Shown here one piece after another: positions 8,019 to 17,416 of a stretch of DNA of 64,000 nt. Where the stretch lies: positions 992,001-1,056,000 of the forward strand of contig NZ_JACCAS010000001.1 of NCBI RefSeq assembly GCF_013409255.1. The letters run 5' to 3'. The DNA is from Paraburkholderia bryophila (lineage in GTDB: Bacteria; Pseudomonadota; Gammaproteobacteria; Burkholderiales; Burkholderiaceae). Position numbers and translations under genes: made by a program. Below the pieces are notes generated by a model that did not search any database, was not told the DNA's origin, and saw only the letters and a program-made list of their open reading frames with translations. The stretch's first letter is position 1; the number at the start of each line of letters is the position of its first letter.

Positions 8019-8133
8019 GGTCGCCTCCGTGGTGACGCGTGGTGTCAGCTATGGAATCGGTCTCGGGATGGACGCGCGGCCGCACTTCCCCGGCGAGCGC
8101 TAGCTCGCGCATCGTGCCGCCCTACCCTGACGA

Positions 8134-8331
8134 TCAATCGCAATCGCCCGACAGATACTGCCGGCCGTTGCAGGTGATCTCGACCTCGCCGCTGCCCGCT
8201 TCGGTAACCAGGCCGCTCGCCAGCAATTCAGCCGCGACGGCCTGCGCAAAGGCCGGCGCGGGCTGGCCGACGCCGACATCGTTCAGGCGTCGCAACGCCT
8301 CGATCGCTTCGGGACTCAATGATTTGGACAT
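8134..8331 (-). CDS. Small hypothetical protein (65 aa)
   Basis: The protein reads MSKSLSPEAIEALRRLNDVG, then AFAQAVAAELLASGLV and ends with EVEITCNGRQYL. The pattern of two helices followed by two strands suggests a small winged-helix-like fold, with the last part as the wing; this is inference. No catalytic residues are seen. It may form a pair with the minus-strand gene at 7776. Confidence 0.6.
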   Translation of the reverse strand: MSKSLSPEAIEALRRLNDVGVGQPAPAFAQAVAAELLASGLVTEAGSGEVEITCNGRQYLSGDCD

Positions 8332-8493
8332 CGCCGTCTCCCGTCGGGATGATCAATTCATCGTAGCAACTTTCAGAGCGGTATGCAGCCGTGCGTCGAG
8401 GCATAGGGATTGCGTGCGCAGGTTGTTGGATGCGGCACGTTGAACGTGCGAGGTATCCAGCCAGACAAGGCCGTACGCGCAGAGGAGAAGGAC

Positions 8494-8874
8494 ATGAAAC
8501 GAAGCAGATTGGCGGCGTTAGAAATGGTGACCGCAATGGTGACCGCAACGTCGAATGTAACGTTGAACGCAGCACTGACCACAGCATTGAAAGCGGGCGT
8601 CGCGCTCACGCTGTTCGGTGCGAGCGGCACGCTGACGTTCGCCCAAACGCCTCGGCCCGTGCAAACCGCACCGACCGCACAGACAGTACAGACAGCACAA
8701 ACCAACCCACCCCCTCAACAAGACAGCAACGCGCCCATGGCCAAGCCGCCGGAGGCGGCCTCAGGCGCCGGCGGTTCGAGCAATCCGGACAACATGCCGG
8801 TCAAGCGTCCGCCCAAACCAACCAACGACCGGATGATGCGCCAGCCGCCCGCCAGCGGTGCAAACGCGAAATAG
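8494..8874 (+). CDS. Small exported Pro/Thr/Gln-rich protein (126 aa)
   Basis: I chose the ATG at 8494 because of the GAGGAGAAGG upstream. A long N-terminal hydrophobic stretch ends in TLTFAQTP, a likely signal peptide with unusual Thr/Val/Ala repeats (VTAMVTATSNVTLNAALTTA). The mature part is low complexity: VQTAPTAQTVQTAQTNPPPQ, then MAKPPEAASGAGGSSNPDN, rich in Pro, Asn and Lys. It is probably a periplasmic or surface-exposed disordered protein. Repeats of GTGACCGCAA and ACAGACAGTACAGACAGCACA in the DNA suggest growth by slippage. Confidence 0.6.
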   Translation: MKRSRLAALEMVTAMVTATSNVTLNAALTTALKAGVALTLFGASGTLTFAQTPRPVQTAPTAQTVQTAQTNPPPQQDSNAPMAKPPEAASGAGGSSNPDNMPVKRPPKPTNDRMMRQPPASGANAK

Positions 8875-8891
8875 CGCGTCCAGCATCGGCC

Positions 8892-9107
8892 TCAAAGACG
8901 CGCGATCGACACCTCCGTCGACTTCACCAGCGCCACCACTTCCGAGCCGACCTTCAGGTCGAGTTCATCGACCGAGCGCGTGGTGATGACGGAGGTGACG
9001 ATACCGAACGGCGTATCCACATCGACCTCGGACACTACCGGCCCGCGGATAATTTCCTTGACCTTGCCTTTGAACTGATTGCGTACGTTAATTGCGGAAA
9101 TGCTCAT
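8892..9107 (-). CDS. Molybdopterin-binding (Mop/TOBE) protein
   Basis: This 71-residue protein is a single TOBE/Mop domain: SAINVRNQFKGKVKEIIRGP, then SEVDVDTPFGIVTSVITTRS and VGSEVVALVKSTEVSIA. Such proteins oligomerise and bind molybdate or related oxyanions. I placed the start at MSISAINVR (9107), the normal start for this family. It follows ssuB by 57 bp, a position that Burkholderia sulfonate operons commonly give it. Why a Mop protein accompanies a sulfonate transporter is unclear. Confidence 0.88.
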   Translation of the reverse strand: MSISAINVRNQFKGKVKEIIRGPVVSEVDVDTPFGIVTSVITTRSVDELDLKVGSEVVALVKSTEVSIARL

Positions 9108-9164
9108 ATCGGGTAACTCCAAAGTCCAGAAAAGCGATTGAAAAAACAGGTCAGGCAAGGAATC

Positions 9165-10268
9165 TCAGACGGCCCAGCGGACCTCGGTCGGTCGAATGAC
9201 ACGGCCTTCGTCACGTGCTTCGACTGCGCGCTGAGACAGCGCGTCGTCATTCGGCACGGTCTTCAGCACGCGTTGCAACACATGGTCTTCGAGCGCCGCG
9301 AAACCCGCCGATGCGCGCGCCCGCGGACGCGCGAGCGGCACCGGTTGATCGAGCGCGATCCGCCCTTCTTCGATCAGCAGAATCCGGTCGCCGAGTGCGA
9401 CGGCTTCGTGCACGTCGTGCGTGACCAGCAATGCGGTAAAGCGATGCTCGCGCCACAGACGCTCGATCAGCGCGTGCATTTCGATCCGCGTCAACGCATC
9501 CAGCGCGCCGAGCGGTTCATCGAGCAGCAGCAATTGCGGACGATGCACGAGCGCCCGTGCCAGCGCGACCCGCTGACGCTGCCCGCCGGAGAGCTGCGCG
9601 GGCCAGCCGTCGGCGCGTTCGAGCAGGCCGACTTCGGCGAGCACGGCGCGCGCGTCGTCGCGCGCGCTGCGGCCGAGGCCGAGCATCACGTTCTGCAGCA
9701 CGCTCTTCCACGGCAACAGACGCGCGTCCTGGAACATGATGCGAGTGTCGAGCGGGCCGCCGTCTTCGGCACGTTTGTCGAGCACGCCCGTGCTGGCTTT
9801 TTCGAGGCCGGCGACGAGCCGCAGCAACGTCGATTTACCGCAGCCGCTGCGGCCGACGATCGCCACGAAACTGCCGCGCTCGATCGACAGATCGAAATCG
9901 GCCAGTACCGTGCGCTCGCCGTAGTGCTTACCGACGCCGCGCAACTGCACCGAGTAATCGGCGGAACCCGCGGCTGCCCCCGCGGCGGAGCCCGCGCCTG
10001 AACCCGCGCCGCCTCTCTCAACCGACCTCGCAACCGCCCCGGCAGAAAAATCACGTACCACCGCAAGCCCACGCGCATCGTCACGCGTCGCCGCGCCAAC
10101 CGCACGCACAGCCCCCACCTGAGCAACCTCATGCGACGCATCGTCAAACTCAAATCCCGCCGCTTCCCCAGCATCACGATCGGCAACACGCGTTTGCGCC
10201 AGCTCAGCTTCGAGATCGCTGCCGGCGATCCCGCCAAACGACGTCGAAAAAGTCGTCGCGTTCATCAT
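9165..10268 (-). CDS. ssuB: Aliphatic sulfonate ABC transporter ATP-binding protein
   Basis: This is the ATPase that powers alkanesulfonate import through SsuC. The ABC motifs are complete: Walker [11 protein letters not shown]-loop [10 protein letters not shown], signature [15 protein letters not shown], Walker [13 protein letters not shown] and the switch histidine in [10 protein letters not shown]. Before the ABC domain lies an unusually long N-terminal extension of about 110 residues, rich in Ala, Gly, Asp and Arg (for example [18 protein letters not shown]), which is low complexity and not seen in E. coli SsuB. The start overlaps the ssuC stop (ATGATGA). Confidence 0.92.
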   Translation of the reverse strand: MMNATTFSTSFGGIAGSDLEAELAQTRVADRDAGEAAGFEFDDASHEVAQVGAVRAVGAATRDDARGLAVVRDFSAGAVARSVERGGAGSGAGSAAGAAAGSADYSVQLRGVGKHYGERTVLADFDLSIERGSFVAIVGRSGCGKSTLLRLVAGLEKASTGVLDKRAEDGGPLDTRIMFQDARLLPWKSVLQNVMLGLGRSARDDARAVLAEVGLLERADGWPAQLSGGQRQRVALARALVHRPQLLLLDEPLGALDALTRIEMHALIERLWREHRFTALLVTHDVHEAVALGDRILLIEEGRIALDQPVPLARPRARASAGFAALEDHVLQRVLKTVPNDDALSQRAVEARDEGRVIRPTEVRWAV

Positions 10269-11098
10269 TTCGCTCCTCGTTGATAAGCCGGATGCCAGCG
10301 CAACGACACGCGCTCGAGGCTCTTCGCCAGCACGTCGGCGAGCTTGCCGAGCCCCGCGTACAGCAGAATGCCGACCACCACCACATCGGTTTGCAGGAAC
10401 TCGCGGGCGTTCATCGTCATATAGCCGATGCCCGACTGCGCGGAAATCGTCTCGGCGACGATCAGCGTGACCCACATCAGCCCGAACGCGAAACGCACGC
10501 CGACCAGAATCGACGGCAACGCGCCCGGCAACACCACATGCCGGTACAACGCGAAACCCTTCACGCCATAACTGCGCGCCATTTCGATCAGGTTCGCGTC
10601 GACGGAACGGATGCCGTGAAACGTGTTCACGTAGATTGGGAAAAACACGCCGAGCGCGACCAGAAAAACCTTGGCTTCTTCTTCGATGCCGAACCACAGG
10701 ATCACGAGCGGAATCATCGCCAGTGCGGGGATGTTGCGGACCATCTGCACGGTCGAATCGAGCGCGATTTCGGCGGGTTTGAACAGCCCGGTCGCGAGCC
10801 CGAGCACGAGACCGATGCCGCCGCCGATCGCAAAGCCCGATACCGCCCGCCACGTGCTGACCTTGACGTCCGCCCACATTTCGCCGGACTGGATCAGCGA
10901 CCACGCCGCCTTCACGACCGCGAGCGGTTCGGGCAGCACGCGCGTCGACAGCACGCCGCTGCGCGCGGCGAGTTCCCACGCGAGCAGAATCGCCAGCGGC
11001 GCGAGCCACGGCGCCAGATGCGCGCCGATTCGGCGCAACACGCCCGAGCGCGCGCCCGCGTTTTCGTTTCGATCCGCATTCACGGTAGCTTGAGCCAT
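10265..11098 (-). CDS. ssuC: Aliphatic sulfonate ABC transporter permease
   Basis: This is the inner-membrane channel for sulfonate uptake, 277 residues with about six hydrophobic segments (for example [46 protein letters not shown]). The EAA loop that contacts SsuB is visible as [20 protein letters not shown]. SsuC-type features [13 protein letters not shown] and [19 protein letters not shown] are well preserved. It sits between ssuD and ssuB and overlaps ssuB by four bases. Confidence 0.93.
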   Translation of the reverse strand: MAQATVNADRNENAGARSGVLRRIGAHLAPWLAPLAILLAWELAARSGVLSTRVLPEPLAVVKAAWSLIQSGEMWADVKVSTWRAVSGFAIGGGIGLVLGLATGLFKPAEIALDSTVQMVRNIPALAMIPLVILWFGIEEEAKVFLVALGVFFPIYVNTFHGIRSVDANLIEMARSYGVKGFALYRHVVLPGALPSILVGVRFAFGLMWVTLIVAETISAQSGIGYMTMNAREFLQTDVVVVGILLYAGLGKLADVLAKSLERVSLRWHPAYQRGAK

Positions 11099-11167
11099 GA
11101 TGACTTTCCTGATTGCCTAACCGACAGGTGCGACGGATGCGACGGGTGCAAGTAGAGCGCGCCGCGC

Positions 11168-12328
11168 TCAGCTCGAACTCGCCGCCTTCGGCAGATAGTT
11201 ATTGCCGACGATCTCGCCGAACGGACCCGACAGCGGTCCATTCGATGTCTTGTTTTGCCGGTTCGGCAGCAGCGGAAACACCAGTTCGGCGAAACGATAC
11301 GACTCCTCGAGATGCGGATAGCCGGACAGAATGAAGGTATCGACGCCGAGTGCTGCGTACTCCTTCATCAGCGCCGCCACCTGCTCCGGATTGCCGACCA
11401 GCGCCGTGCCCGCGCCGCCACGCACGAGGCCCACGCCCGCCCACAAATTCGGGTAGACCTCGAGCTCCGCGCGGCTGCCGCGTTTGCCGCCGTGCAAGGC
11501 GGCCATACGACGTTGTCCTTCGGAGTCCATCTTCGAGAACGACGCCTGGGCGCGCGCGATGGTTTCGTCATCGAGCTTGCTGATCAGTTTGTCGGCGGCG
11601 GCCCACGCTTCTTCTTCGGTCTCGCGCACGATCACGTGCAGACGAATCCCGAACTTGATCGTGCGGCCGTGCGCCGCGGCGCGCGCGCGAATGTCGGCGA
11701 TCTTCTTCGCGACGGCTTCGGGCGGCTCGCCCCACGTCAGATAGGTATCGATATGCTCGCCCGCCATGTCGTGCGCAGCCGGCGACGAGCCACCGAACCA
11801 CAGCGGCGGATGCGGGTTCTGCACCGGCGGATATAACGCCTTGCCGCCCTTCGAACTCAGATGCTTGCCGTCGAAGTCGATCGCGTCGTTGGTATGCGAC
11901 GCGGCGAGCAGCTTGCGCCAGATATGCAGGAATTCGTCGGTGATCTCGTAGCGCGTGTCGTGATCGACGAACACGCCGTCACCTTCCAGTTCGGTCGCGT
12001 CGCCGCCGGTCACGACGTTGATCAGCAGACGTCCGTTCGACAAACGGTCGAACGTCGCCGCCATGCGCGCGGCCAGTCCCGGCGACGAAATGCCCGGACG
12101 GATCGCCACCAGAAACTTCAGACGTTTGGTCGCAGCGATCAGGCTCGACGCAACCACCCATGCGTCTTCGCATGAACGGCCGGTCGGCAGCAGGACGCCT
12201 TCGTAGCCGAGCGTGTCGGCGGCCACGGCGATTTGCTGGAAGTAGTCGTAATCGGCTGCGCGTGCGCCTTGGGACGTACCGAGATAGCGGCTGTCGCCGT
12301 GAGTCGGAATGAACCAGAACACATTCAT
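11168..12328 (-). CDS. ssuD: FMNH2-dependent alkanesulfonate monooxygenase
   Basis: SsuD cleaves alkanesulfonates to an aldehyde and sulfite using reduced flavin and oxygen, giving the cell sulfur. The 386-residue sequence opens [20 protein letters not shown] and contains [37 protein letters not shown] and [12 protein letters not shown], all typical of the luciferase-like SsuD family. I used the ATG at 12328, which is preceded by GGAGCAGC. The NADPH:flavin reductase (ssuE) and the periplasmic binding protein (ssuA) that usually complete the pathway are not beside it. Confidence 0.95.
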   Translation of the reverse strand: MNVFWFIPTHGDSRYLGTSQGARAADYDYFQQIAVAADTLGYEGVLLPTGRSCEDAWVVASSLIAATKRLKFLVAIRPGISSPGLAARMAATFDRLSNGRLLINVVTGGDATELEGDGVFVDHDTRYEITDEFLHIWRKLLAASHTNDAIDFDGKHLSSKGGKALYPPVQNPHPPLWFGGSSPAAHDMAGEHIDTYLTWGEPPEAVAKKIADIRARAAAHGRTIKFGIRLHVIVRETEEEAWAAADKLISKLDDETIARAQASFSKMDSEGQRRMAALHGGKRGSRAELEVYPNLWAGVGLVRGGAGTALVGNPEQVAALMKEYAALGVDTFILSGYPHLEESYRFAELVFPLLPNRQNKTSNGPLSGPFGEIVGNNYLPKAASSS

Positions 12329-12841
12329 GTGCTGCTCCTGCTTGTTCGAAACGGGTTTGAATGAAGACGCCGCGGAAATTGCCCGCGCACACGCCGGCCG
12401 CGCGCATCCCACGGGCAGCGGTCTGTCAGCGGCCCGGCGATGCAACGCAAAAGAGGATGAAGAAAAAGTGGCGGTAACCGCGCCGGCTAGCGACGACAGC
12501 GTCGGCGCGCGTACGCCGGGCGGCGGATGAAGATCGGCATCAGGCAGGACATCGCGACAGCTTCCCTCGACCAGACGTGCGCGTGCTGCGCTCGATTAAT
12601 TGGGCGACGGCGGTAAACACCGTCTGCATGGAGAAGCAGTCTAGGGATCGGGCCGCGGCTTTTGAACGATTTTTTTTAGCTTAGGTTTTCCACTTTCGTG
12701 ATTAGCCCGACGTTAAAGCATACGGATGTTGCGCGCCGTGCACGCAGGAAAGCGGAGGTCCCTAGATATAATGGCGCACGTTTCCAATAACCCGGTGCAG
12801 GCCGCGCGAACCGCGCCGCCTGAGCTCTCGCGGTGCACTGC
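12329..12841. other. 513-bp intergenic region between ssuD and a divergent membrane protein
   Basis: It must hold the ssuD promoter (minus strand) and the promoter of the gene at 12842. A TATAAT lies at about 12765-12770 on the plus strand without a good -35 at the right distance. A T-rich tract near 12670-12680 is the most AT-rich part. I see no coding sequence or repeat I can support. Confidence 0.4.
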
Positions 12842-13267
12842 ATGCAAAAACTCATCCTGCCGTTCGTCGCCGGTTTCCTGGCTTCCCTGTTCTTTCACGA
12901 ATCGACGCTGGCGCTGTTGCACGCAGCCGGGCTGATCGACCCGACGGGTTTTTCCACCGCACCGTTTTTACCGCTCGGGTTGCCCGAGTTCATCGCCAAT
13001 GCTATCTGGAGCGCATTCTGGGCCGTGCTGATGGCGTGGCTGTTGCGCGTCGCGCCGCAACGGCGTGCGCCGTGGGTGCCGGCCTTCGTGTTCGGCGGCA
13101 TTGCGTTGACGGCGGCGAGCGTGTTCGTGGTCGATCCGCTGCGCGGCATCTGGCCGAGCGGCAACATGCTGCCGCGCCTCGCGGTGGGGTTCGCGGCCAA
13201 TGCAATGTGGGGCTGGGGCGCGCTGGTGTTCATGCGCGCCTTCATGGCGAGTGAGGACGAGGAGTAA
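12842..13267 (+). CDS. Conserved inner-membrane protein (141 aa)
   Basis: The protein has four hydrophobic segments: LILPFVAGFLASLFFHEST, FIANAIWSAFWAVLMAWLL, FVFGGIALTAASVFVV and LAVGFAANAMWGWGALVF. The four-helix layout and the sequence FFHESTLALLHAAGLIDP resemble a conserved Burkholderia membrane protein of unknown function. I used the second ATG (MQKLILPFV). It is a single-gene unit with the next gene convergent. Confidence 0.7.
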   Translation: MQKLILPFVAGFLASLFFHESTLALLHAAGLIDPTGFSTAPFLPLGLPEFIANAIWSAFWAVLMAWLLRVAPQRRAPWVPAFVFGGIALTAASVFVVDPLRGIWPSGNMLPRLAVGFAANAMWGWGALVFMRAFMASEDEE

Positions 13268-13293
13268 GCGGGCTTAAGCGGGACTAAGCGCGC

Positions 13294-14424
13294 TTAACTG
13301 CGCAGATCCCGCAGCGGGTGTTCGCTCGCGGGCCACGGGCTTTCGAACATGTTTTCCACGTCGGCCGCGCTCACGTCTTCAATGCGCGCGAAACGCCAGC
13401 GCGGCGCATTGTCCTTGTCGATGATGCGCGCGCGAATGCCTTCGACCGTATCGCCGCGCGTAAAGCACGAACGCGTCAGATCGAGGTCGCAGCGCAACAC
13501 GTCCGCCATCGAAGCCTCGGCGCGCGTCACCACTTCCAGCGACACCGCCATCGACAACGGCGAGCGTTCGCGCAACACCGCGATCATCTGTTCGGCCCAT
13601 TCGCCGCTGTCGCCGTCGCGTGCCTGTTCAAGCGACGCGAGAATCCGCGCGACGTCGGGCAGCGCGAAATGCCGGTCGATCAACGCCCGCGCGTTGGCCA
13701 GCGACGAAGCCTCGGGCGACGGCACGACCTGATGCGCCAGCGCTTCGCGCTCGATGCACGCCACCACGTCCGCGCCGCGCTCGAACGGCTCGCTGCGCAA
13801 GGTGTCGACCAGCGCGGGTAAGGCCGAGTCGTCGAGATAGACATCGGCGAGGCCGGCGTATAGCGCGTCCGCCGCGCCGATGGTCTCGCCGGTCACTGCC
13901 AGATAGCGACCGATCGCGCCCGGCGTGCGGGCCAGAAACCAGCTCGCGCCGACATCGGGAAACAGGCCGATGCGGGTTTCGGGCATCGCCATCTTCGTGG
14001 AGTTCGTGACGACGCGCAGGCCGCCGGTGCGATGCGCGCCCTGCGAAATGCCCATCCCGCCGCCCATCACGACGCCGTTCATCAACGCGATGTACGGCTT
14101 CGGGTAAGTGAAGATCGCGTGATTGAGCTGATATTCCTCGATGAAGAACACGTCGCGCGCGTCATGCTCGCCGCGTTGCGCGGACTCGTACAGAAAGCGG
14201 ATATCGCCGCCCGCACAGAACGCGCGCGGATGCTGGCTGCGCACCACGACCGCGATCACGTCGGGATTGTCGCGCCACTGGTCGAGCGCCGCGTGCATCG
14301 CGCGAATCATGCCGGTAGACAGTGCGTTGAGCGCCTTCGGCCGCTCCAGTTCGATGAAGCCGATGCGATTGGCTACGTAAGTCGCGACTTCGTCGCTGAC
14401 GGCAGGCGAGGCGGAAATGGACAT
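13294..14424 (-). CDS. Enoyl-CoA hydratase/isomerase family, 3-hydroxyisobutyryl-CoA hydrolase type
   Basis: The enzyme probably hydrolyses 3-hydroxyisobutyryl-CoA in valine breakdown. The crotonase fold is shown by RIGFIELERPKALNALS, AFCAGGDIRFLYE (oxyanion hole) and ALMNGVVMGGGMGIS (second oxyanion hole). The stretch MAMPETRIGLFPDVGASWF with its acidic residues is the feature that separates HIBYL-CoA hydrolases from simple enoyl-CoA hydratases. The 376-residue length also fits the hydrolase. No other valine-pathway gene is next to it. Confidence 0.85.
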   Translation of the reverse strand: MSISASPAVSDEVATYVANRIGFIELERPKALNALSTGMIRAMHAALDQWRDNPDVIAVVVRSQHPRAFCAGGDIRFLYESAQRGEHDARDVFFIEEYQLNHAIFTYPKPYIALMNGVVMGGGMGISQGAHRTGGLRVVTNSTKMAMPETRIGLFPDVGASWFLARTPGAIGRYLAVTGETIGAADALYAGLADVYLDDSALPALVDTLRSEPFERGADVVACIEREALAHQVVPSPEASSLANARALIDRHFALPDVARILASLEQARDGDSGEWAEQMIAVLRERSPLSMAVSLEVVTRAEASMADVLRCDLDLTRSCFTRGDTVEGIRARIIDKDNAPRWRFARIEDVSAADVENMFESPWPASEHPLRDLRS

Positions 14425-14470
14425 GGCGTGCTACGCGCGACGGCGCAAAAAGAAATGGAACTGAACGTTA

Positions 14471-15286
14471 TCACGCGCTCGCGGCTTTCGGTTTGGCGCG
14501 CGGCTCGGGGGTGGGTTTGGCGGCGGGTTCGGCGGCGGGTTTGGCGGCGGGTTCGGGGGCGGCCTTCGCAGCGGGCTCGACGCCTGCATTGGATGGGCCA
14601 AACCAGACGTCGAGCGTCAGGTTCAGCACCGTGTCGAGCGGAGCCGTTGGAAACACCGGGCACGTGAGGTTCAGCGCGACAATGCCATGCAAGGTCGCCC
14701 AGAAGGCCTCGGCCCACACGCCCACGTCCGCCGATGCGGAGAGACGCCCCGCTGCCTTCAACTCTTCGAGCGCGCCAAGCATGATGTGAAGCGCCGCGGC
14801 GCCGGGGTCGTCGTCCGTGTGCGCGGCTGAGTCCGACGATGCCGACGACGTCGTTGCATCTTCGACTTCCGCACCGGCCTCCTCGTCCGCCGACGCTTGC
14901 GCCTTGCGCGCCGCCCCGCCCAACGCCGCGCCGGTGTAGCTCGGATCTTCCATGAAGATCAGTCGGTAAGTCTGCGGATGCTCCACCCCGAACGCGATAT
15001 AAGCGCGCCCGAGCGCCTTGAGCCGCTCAGCCGGATCGGCGATCCGAGCATGCGGCTCGAACGTCGCCAGCAATTGCGCATAGCCCTCCTCGCACAACGC
15101 CTGCGCGATCTCGTCGCGGCTCGCGAAGTGAAGGTAGAGCGTGGCCGGTGAATATTCGATGGCGTCGGCGATCTTGCGCATGGATAGCGCGGCAAAGCCT
15201 TCGCGCATCACGATGCGCCGCGAGGCATCGAGGATGCGTTCGCGCAGTGCCTGCTTCTGGCGGTTCTTTCGTTCAGCGATTCCCAT
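14471..15286 (-). CDS. TetR-family transcriptional regulator
   Basis: The N-terminal helix-turn-helix is clear: RILDASRRIVMREGFAALSM, then KIADAIEYSPATLYLHFAS. The ligand-binding C-terminal part contains YRLIFMEDPSYTG and WAEAFWATLHGIVAL, as in the WHG/TetR_C_33-like group. Two low-complexity insertions are unusual: an acidic Ser/Asp/Ala loop near residues 135-165 and a C-terminal Pro/Ala/Lys/Glu tail of about 35 residues encoded by 12-bp repeats. It is divergent from an epimerase gene, and two palindromes in between are the likely operators, so it probably represses that gene and itself. Confidence 0.88.
   Translation of the reverse strand: MGIAERKNRQKQALRERILDASRRIVMREGFAALSMRKIADAIEYSPATLYLHFASRDEIAQALCEEGYAQLLATFEPHARIADPAERLKALGRAYIAFGVEHPQTYRLIFMEDPSYTGAALGGAARKAQASADEEAGAEVEDATTSSASSDSAAHTDDDPGAAALHIMLGALEELKAAGRLSASADVGVWAEAFWATLHGIVALNLTCPVFPTAPLDTVLNLTLDVWFGPSNAGVEPAAKAAPEPAAKPAAEPAAKPTPEPRAKPKAASA
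14511..14562. repeat. 12-bp tandem repeat in the TetR regulator tail
   Basis: The plus strand reads a unit close to GGCGGCGGGTTY about four times. On the coding strand it gives the alternating EPAAKPAA pattern of the protein tail. Its copy number probably varies between strains. Confidence 0.75.
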
Positions 15287-15302
15287 GACATGTATTTTCG
15301 GG

Positions 15303-15356
15303 TTGACAAACTGAAAAGTCAAATTAAACTGAACACCGTTCACTGAACGTCGTTCA
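15303..15356 (+). promoter_or_regulatory. Promoter with two tandem palindromic operators (TGAACnnnGTTCA)
   Basis: TTGACA at 15303-15308 and TAAACT at 15325-15330 are separated by 16 bp and drive the epimerase gene. Two 13-bp palindromes follow at 15330-15342 (TGAACACCGTTCA) and 15344-15356 (TGAACGTCGTTCA), with centres 14 bp apart. They cover the expected transcription start. TetR-family dimers bind palindromes of this type, so the divergent TetR protein is the obvious ligand. Confidence 0.8.
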
Positions 15357-15421
15357 TTAAATTTTAAGTCATCAGGAAAATTCACTCGCGGCGTGATCGG
15401 GCGCCATCTCAAGGAGTCGTC

Positions 15422-16423
15422 ATGGAAACAAACGGGAAAGTCGGACTGTTCGGTGCCGCGGGTGCGGCAGGTCAGATCATCGCGGCAGCGCTGAGCGCCG
15501 CGGGGCGCGATTACCGCGTGGTCGGCCGCTCGCGTCAGCCGCTCGAAGCGGCTTTCGGTCAGGATCCGCACGCCGAAATCGTCACCTGGAATCCGGACGA
15601 TCCCGCTTCGATCCAGGCGGCCGCCGCCGACTTGCAGACCGTGATCTATCTGGTCGGCGTGCCCTACGACCGCTTCGCCGAGCATCCGCCGCTGATGGAA
15701 CGCACGCTCGCCGGCGTGACGGCGGCGGGCGTCGAACGTTTTATCCTGATCGGCACGGTGTATCCGTACGGCCGCGCGCGCAGCAATCCGATTCGCGAAG
15801 ATCATCCGCGCGAGCCGCACACGTTCAAAGGCCAGATGCGCCTCGCGCAGGAAAAGCTGGTGCTCGCGGCGCACGGCCGCAACGGTCTGTCGACGCTAGT
15901 GCTGCGCCTGCCCGATTTCTACGGCCCAGGGATCGAGCGCAGCCTGGTGAACGGCGTGTTCGAAGGCGCGGCCAACGGCACGCGCGCACAGATGATCGGC
16001 CCGGTGGATGTGCCGCACGAGTTCATCTATCTGCCGGACGCCGGCCCGGTAGTCGAAAAACTCACGCGTACGCCCGAGGCGTATGGACGCTGGTGGCATC
16101 TGGCCGGCGCAGGCACGATCACGCAACGCGAAATGGCGCGGCAAGCCTATGCGCTGGCCGGCCAGAAACCGAAGCTGATGATCGCCGGCAAGACTATGCT
16201 GCGCGTGCTCGGCCTGTTCAATCCGTTGATGCGTGAGCTGGTGGAGATGAACTACCTGATGACCGAACCCGTCGTGATGGACGACACGGCGTTGACCGGG
16301 TTGATCGGGCCGATTGCTAAAACGTCGTATGAGGAAGGCATCCGGCTGACGTTCGAAGCCGCACGGAAAGCGGCTTCGGCAAAGGCTGCGGCAGGCGGTG
16401 GTGGTGCGGCGAAAGCGGCGTGA
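15422..16423 (+). CDS. NAD(P)-binding epimerase/dehydratase family protein
   Basis: The protein is an extended short-chain dehydrogenase. The nucleotide-binding motif is VGLFGAAGAAGQIIAAAL, followed by a Rossmann fold with DLQTVIYLVGVPYD and VERFILIGTVYPYG. The usual YxxxK is not obvious; MRLAQEKLVL occupies a similar place. The substrate is unknown. The tail ends in an Ala/Gly/Lys-rich stretch of about 20 residues. AAGGAG lies before the ATG. Expression is likely controlled by the divergent TetR regulator through the tandem operators upstream. Confidence 0.82.
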   Translation: METNGKVGLFGAAGAAGQIIAAALSAAGRDYRVVGRSRQPLEAAFGQDPHAEIVTWNPDDPASIQAAAADLQTVIYLVGVPYDRFAEHPPLMERTLAGVTAAGVERFILIGTVYPYGRARSNPIREDHPREPHTFKGQMRLAQEKLVLAAHGRNGLSTLVLRLPDFYGPGIERSLVNGVFEGAANGTRAQMIGPVDVPHEFIYLPDAGPVVEKLTRTPEAYGRWWHLAGAGTITQREMARQAYALAGQKPKLMIAGKTMLRVLGLFNPLMRELVEMNYLMTEPVVMDDTALTGLIGPIAKTSYEEGIRLTFEAARKAASAKAAAGGGGAAKAA

Positions 16424-16467
16424 TTCAGGAGGGTGGGTTCAAGTGCGAAACCGAACCGCCGCGCCGC

Positions 16468-16752
16468 TCACCCCGCCGCGTTACCCGGCGGGAAGTGTCC
16501 GCTTTTAAGCAGCACGGGCGTGCCGTTACTGATCTGCAGATGCTCGCGCGCCACGGCCTCGATGCGCTCGCGGCCGGCGTCGAACGCGCGCAGCCAGCCT
16601 TCGAGATTTTCGCTGTACGCGCCGAAGTGGTCTTCGAGCGCCTCGACCGAGATCGCGCACGGCACCGGTTCGCCATCCACCAGTGCGGGAAAAACGACAG
16701 TGAGATTGGAATCGCGGTAAGCAGGCGCGTCCGCGGGAAACCGAATTTCCAT
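16468..16752 (-). CDS. DUF1488 family protein
   Basis: The sequence MEIRFPADAPAYRDSNLTVV, then VPCAISVEALEDHFGAY and WLRAFDAGRERIEAVAREHL matches DUF1488, a small family of unknown function (about 85-95 residues). I used the ATG at 16752, the usual family start. A longer version from 16893 would overlap the preceding stop by one base (TGATG), which is also plausible and would add 47 residues. Confidence 0.78.
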   Translation of the reverse strand: MEIRFPADAPAYRDSNLTVVFPALVDGEPVPCAISVEALEDHFGAYSENLEGWLRAFDAGRERIEAVAREHLQISNGTPVLLKSGHFPPGNAAG

Positions 16753-16892
16753 GGTCGCCTCATCAGAAGTATCCGGCGGGAGATCGGGGCCGGCGCGCAT
16801 CCGCCGGTCCCGGAGAACCCTGCTATGGTACTCGCGCGTCCGGACCACGGTCCAGCCTGCGACGGCCTGCTGCTTCGCGTCGCGCGTCGTCA

Positions 16893-17162
16893 TCAGTGAC
16901 CTCCGAGCAGCCGGTCGACGTAGTCGCGCGCCGCCTGTTCGACGAAGCCGAGCGCCTCCTCCTCGCTGCCGAAACGCTGCTCGCCGCCCAGTTCCAGCAA
17001 GGTCTCGATCCGGTGCGGATCGTCCGGACCGAGCTCCGCGAGACTCACCGAACCGATGTAAGTCCCGCCGACGGCATGGGCCGGCGCCGCGTTGGCCGGC
17101 ACGAGGCGCGCGGCGGCGCTGATGTAATAGCCGCGATAAGGTCCGCTGACCCGTTCAGCCAT
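16893..17162 (-). CDS. Conserved hypothetical protein (89 aa)
   Basis: The protein starts MAERVSGPYRGYYISAAARL and continues GTYIGSVSLAELGPDDPHR, then GSEEEALGFVEQAARDYVDR. It is a small alpha/beta protein with no signal peptide, resembling short Burkholderia proteins of unknown role. The start has GAGGAGAACGAAG upstream. It is followed by the DUF1488 gene on the same strand and is probably co-transcribed with it. Confidence 0.7.
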   Translation of the reverse strand: MAERVSGPYRGYYISAAARLVPANAAPAHAVGGTYIGSVSLAELGPDDPHRIETLLELGGEQRFGSEEEALGFVEQAARDYVDRLLGGH

Positions 17163-17416
17163 CTTCGTTCTCCTCGTTGCAGTTGATGTGGCGATTTGTG
17201 TCGTCTGGCGTCGGCGTGGATGCCGCATTGGGTGCATGAAAGCTCACCGCAATCCGTTCACCCATCGCCAACGACGAGTAAGTAAGGCGCTTCGCCAGCC
17301 GATAAGTTCGCGCCTACTAGACCGGATCGCACTTGTGCCACGCCTGCCGGTCGAACAGGCTCCGCGGCACGATCCGTGCTGACGGAAGACGCCTTTTCGA
17401 GTTCAGCGAGCGCAAT

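Noticed and set aside
9138..10001. Plus-strand open frame opposite ssuB
   Set aside because: Antisense to a complete ABC ATPase; low-complexity translation.
12309..12530. Small plus-strand frame upstream of ssuD
   Set aside because: It overlaps the ssuD start in antisense, has no ribosome binding site and no protein-like features.
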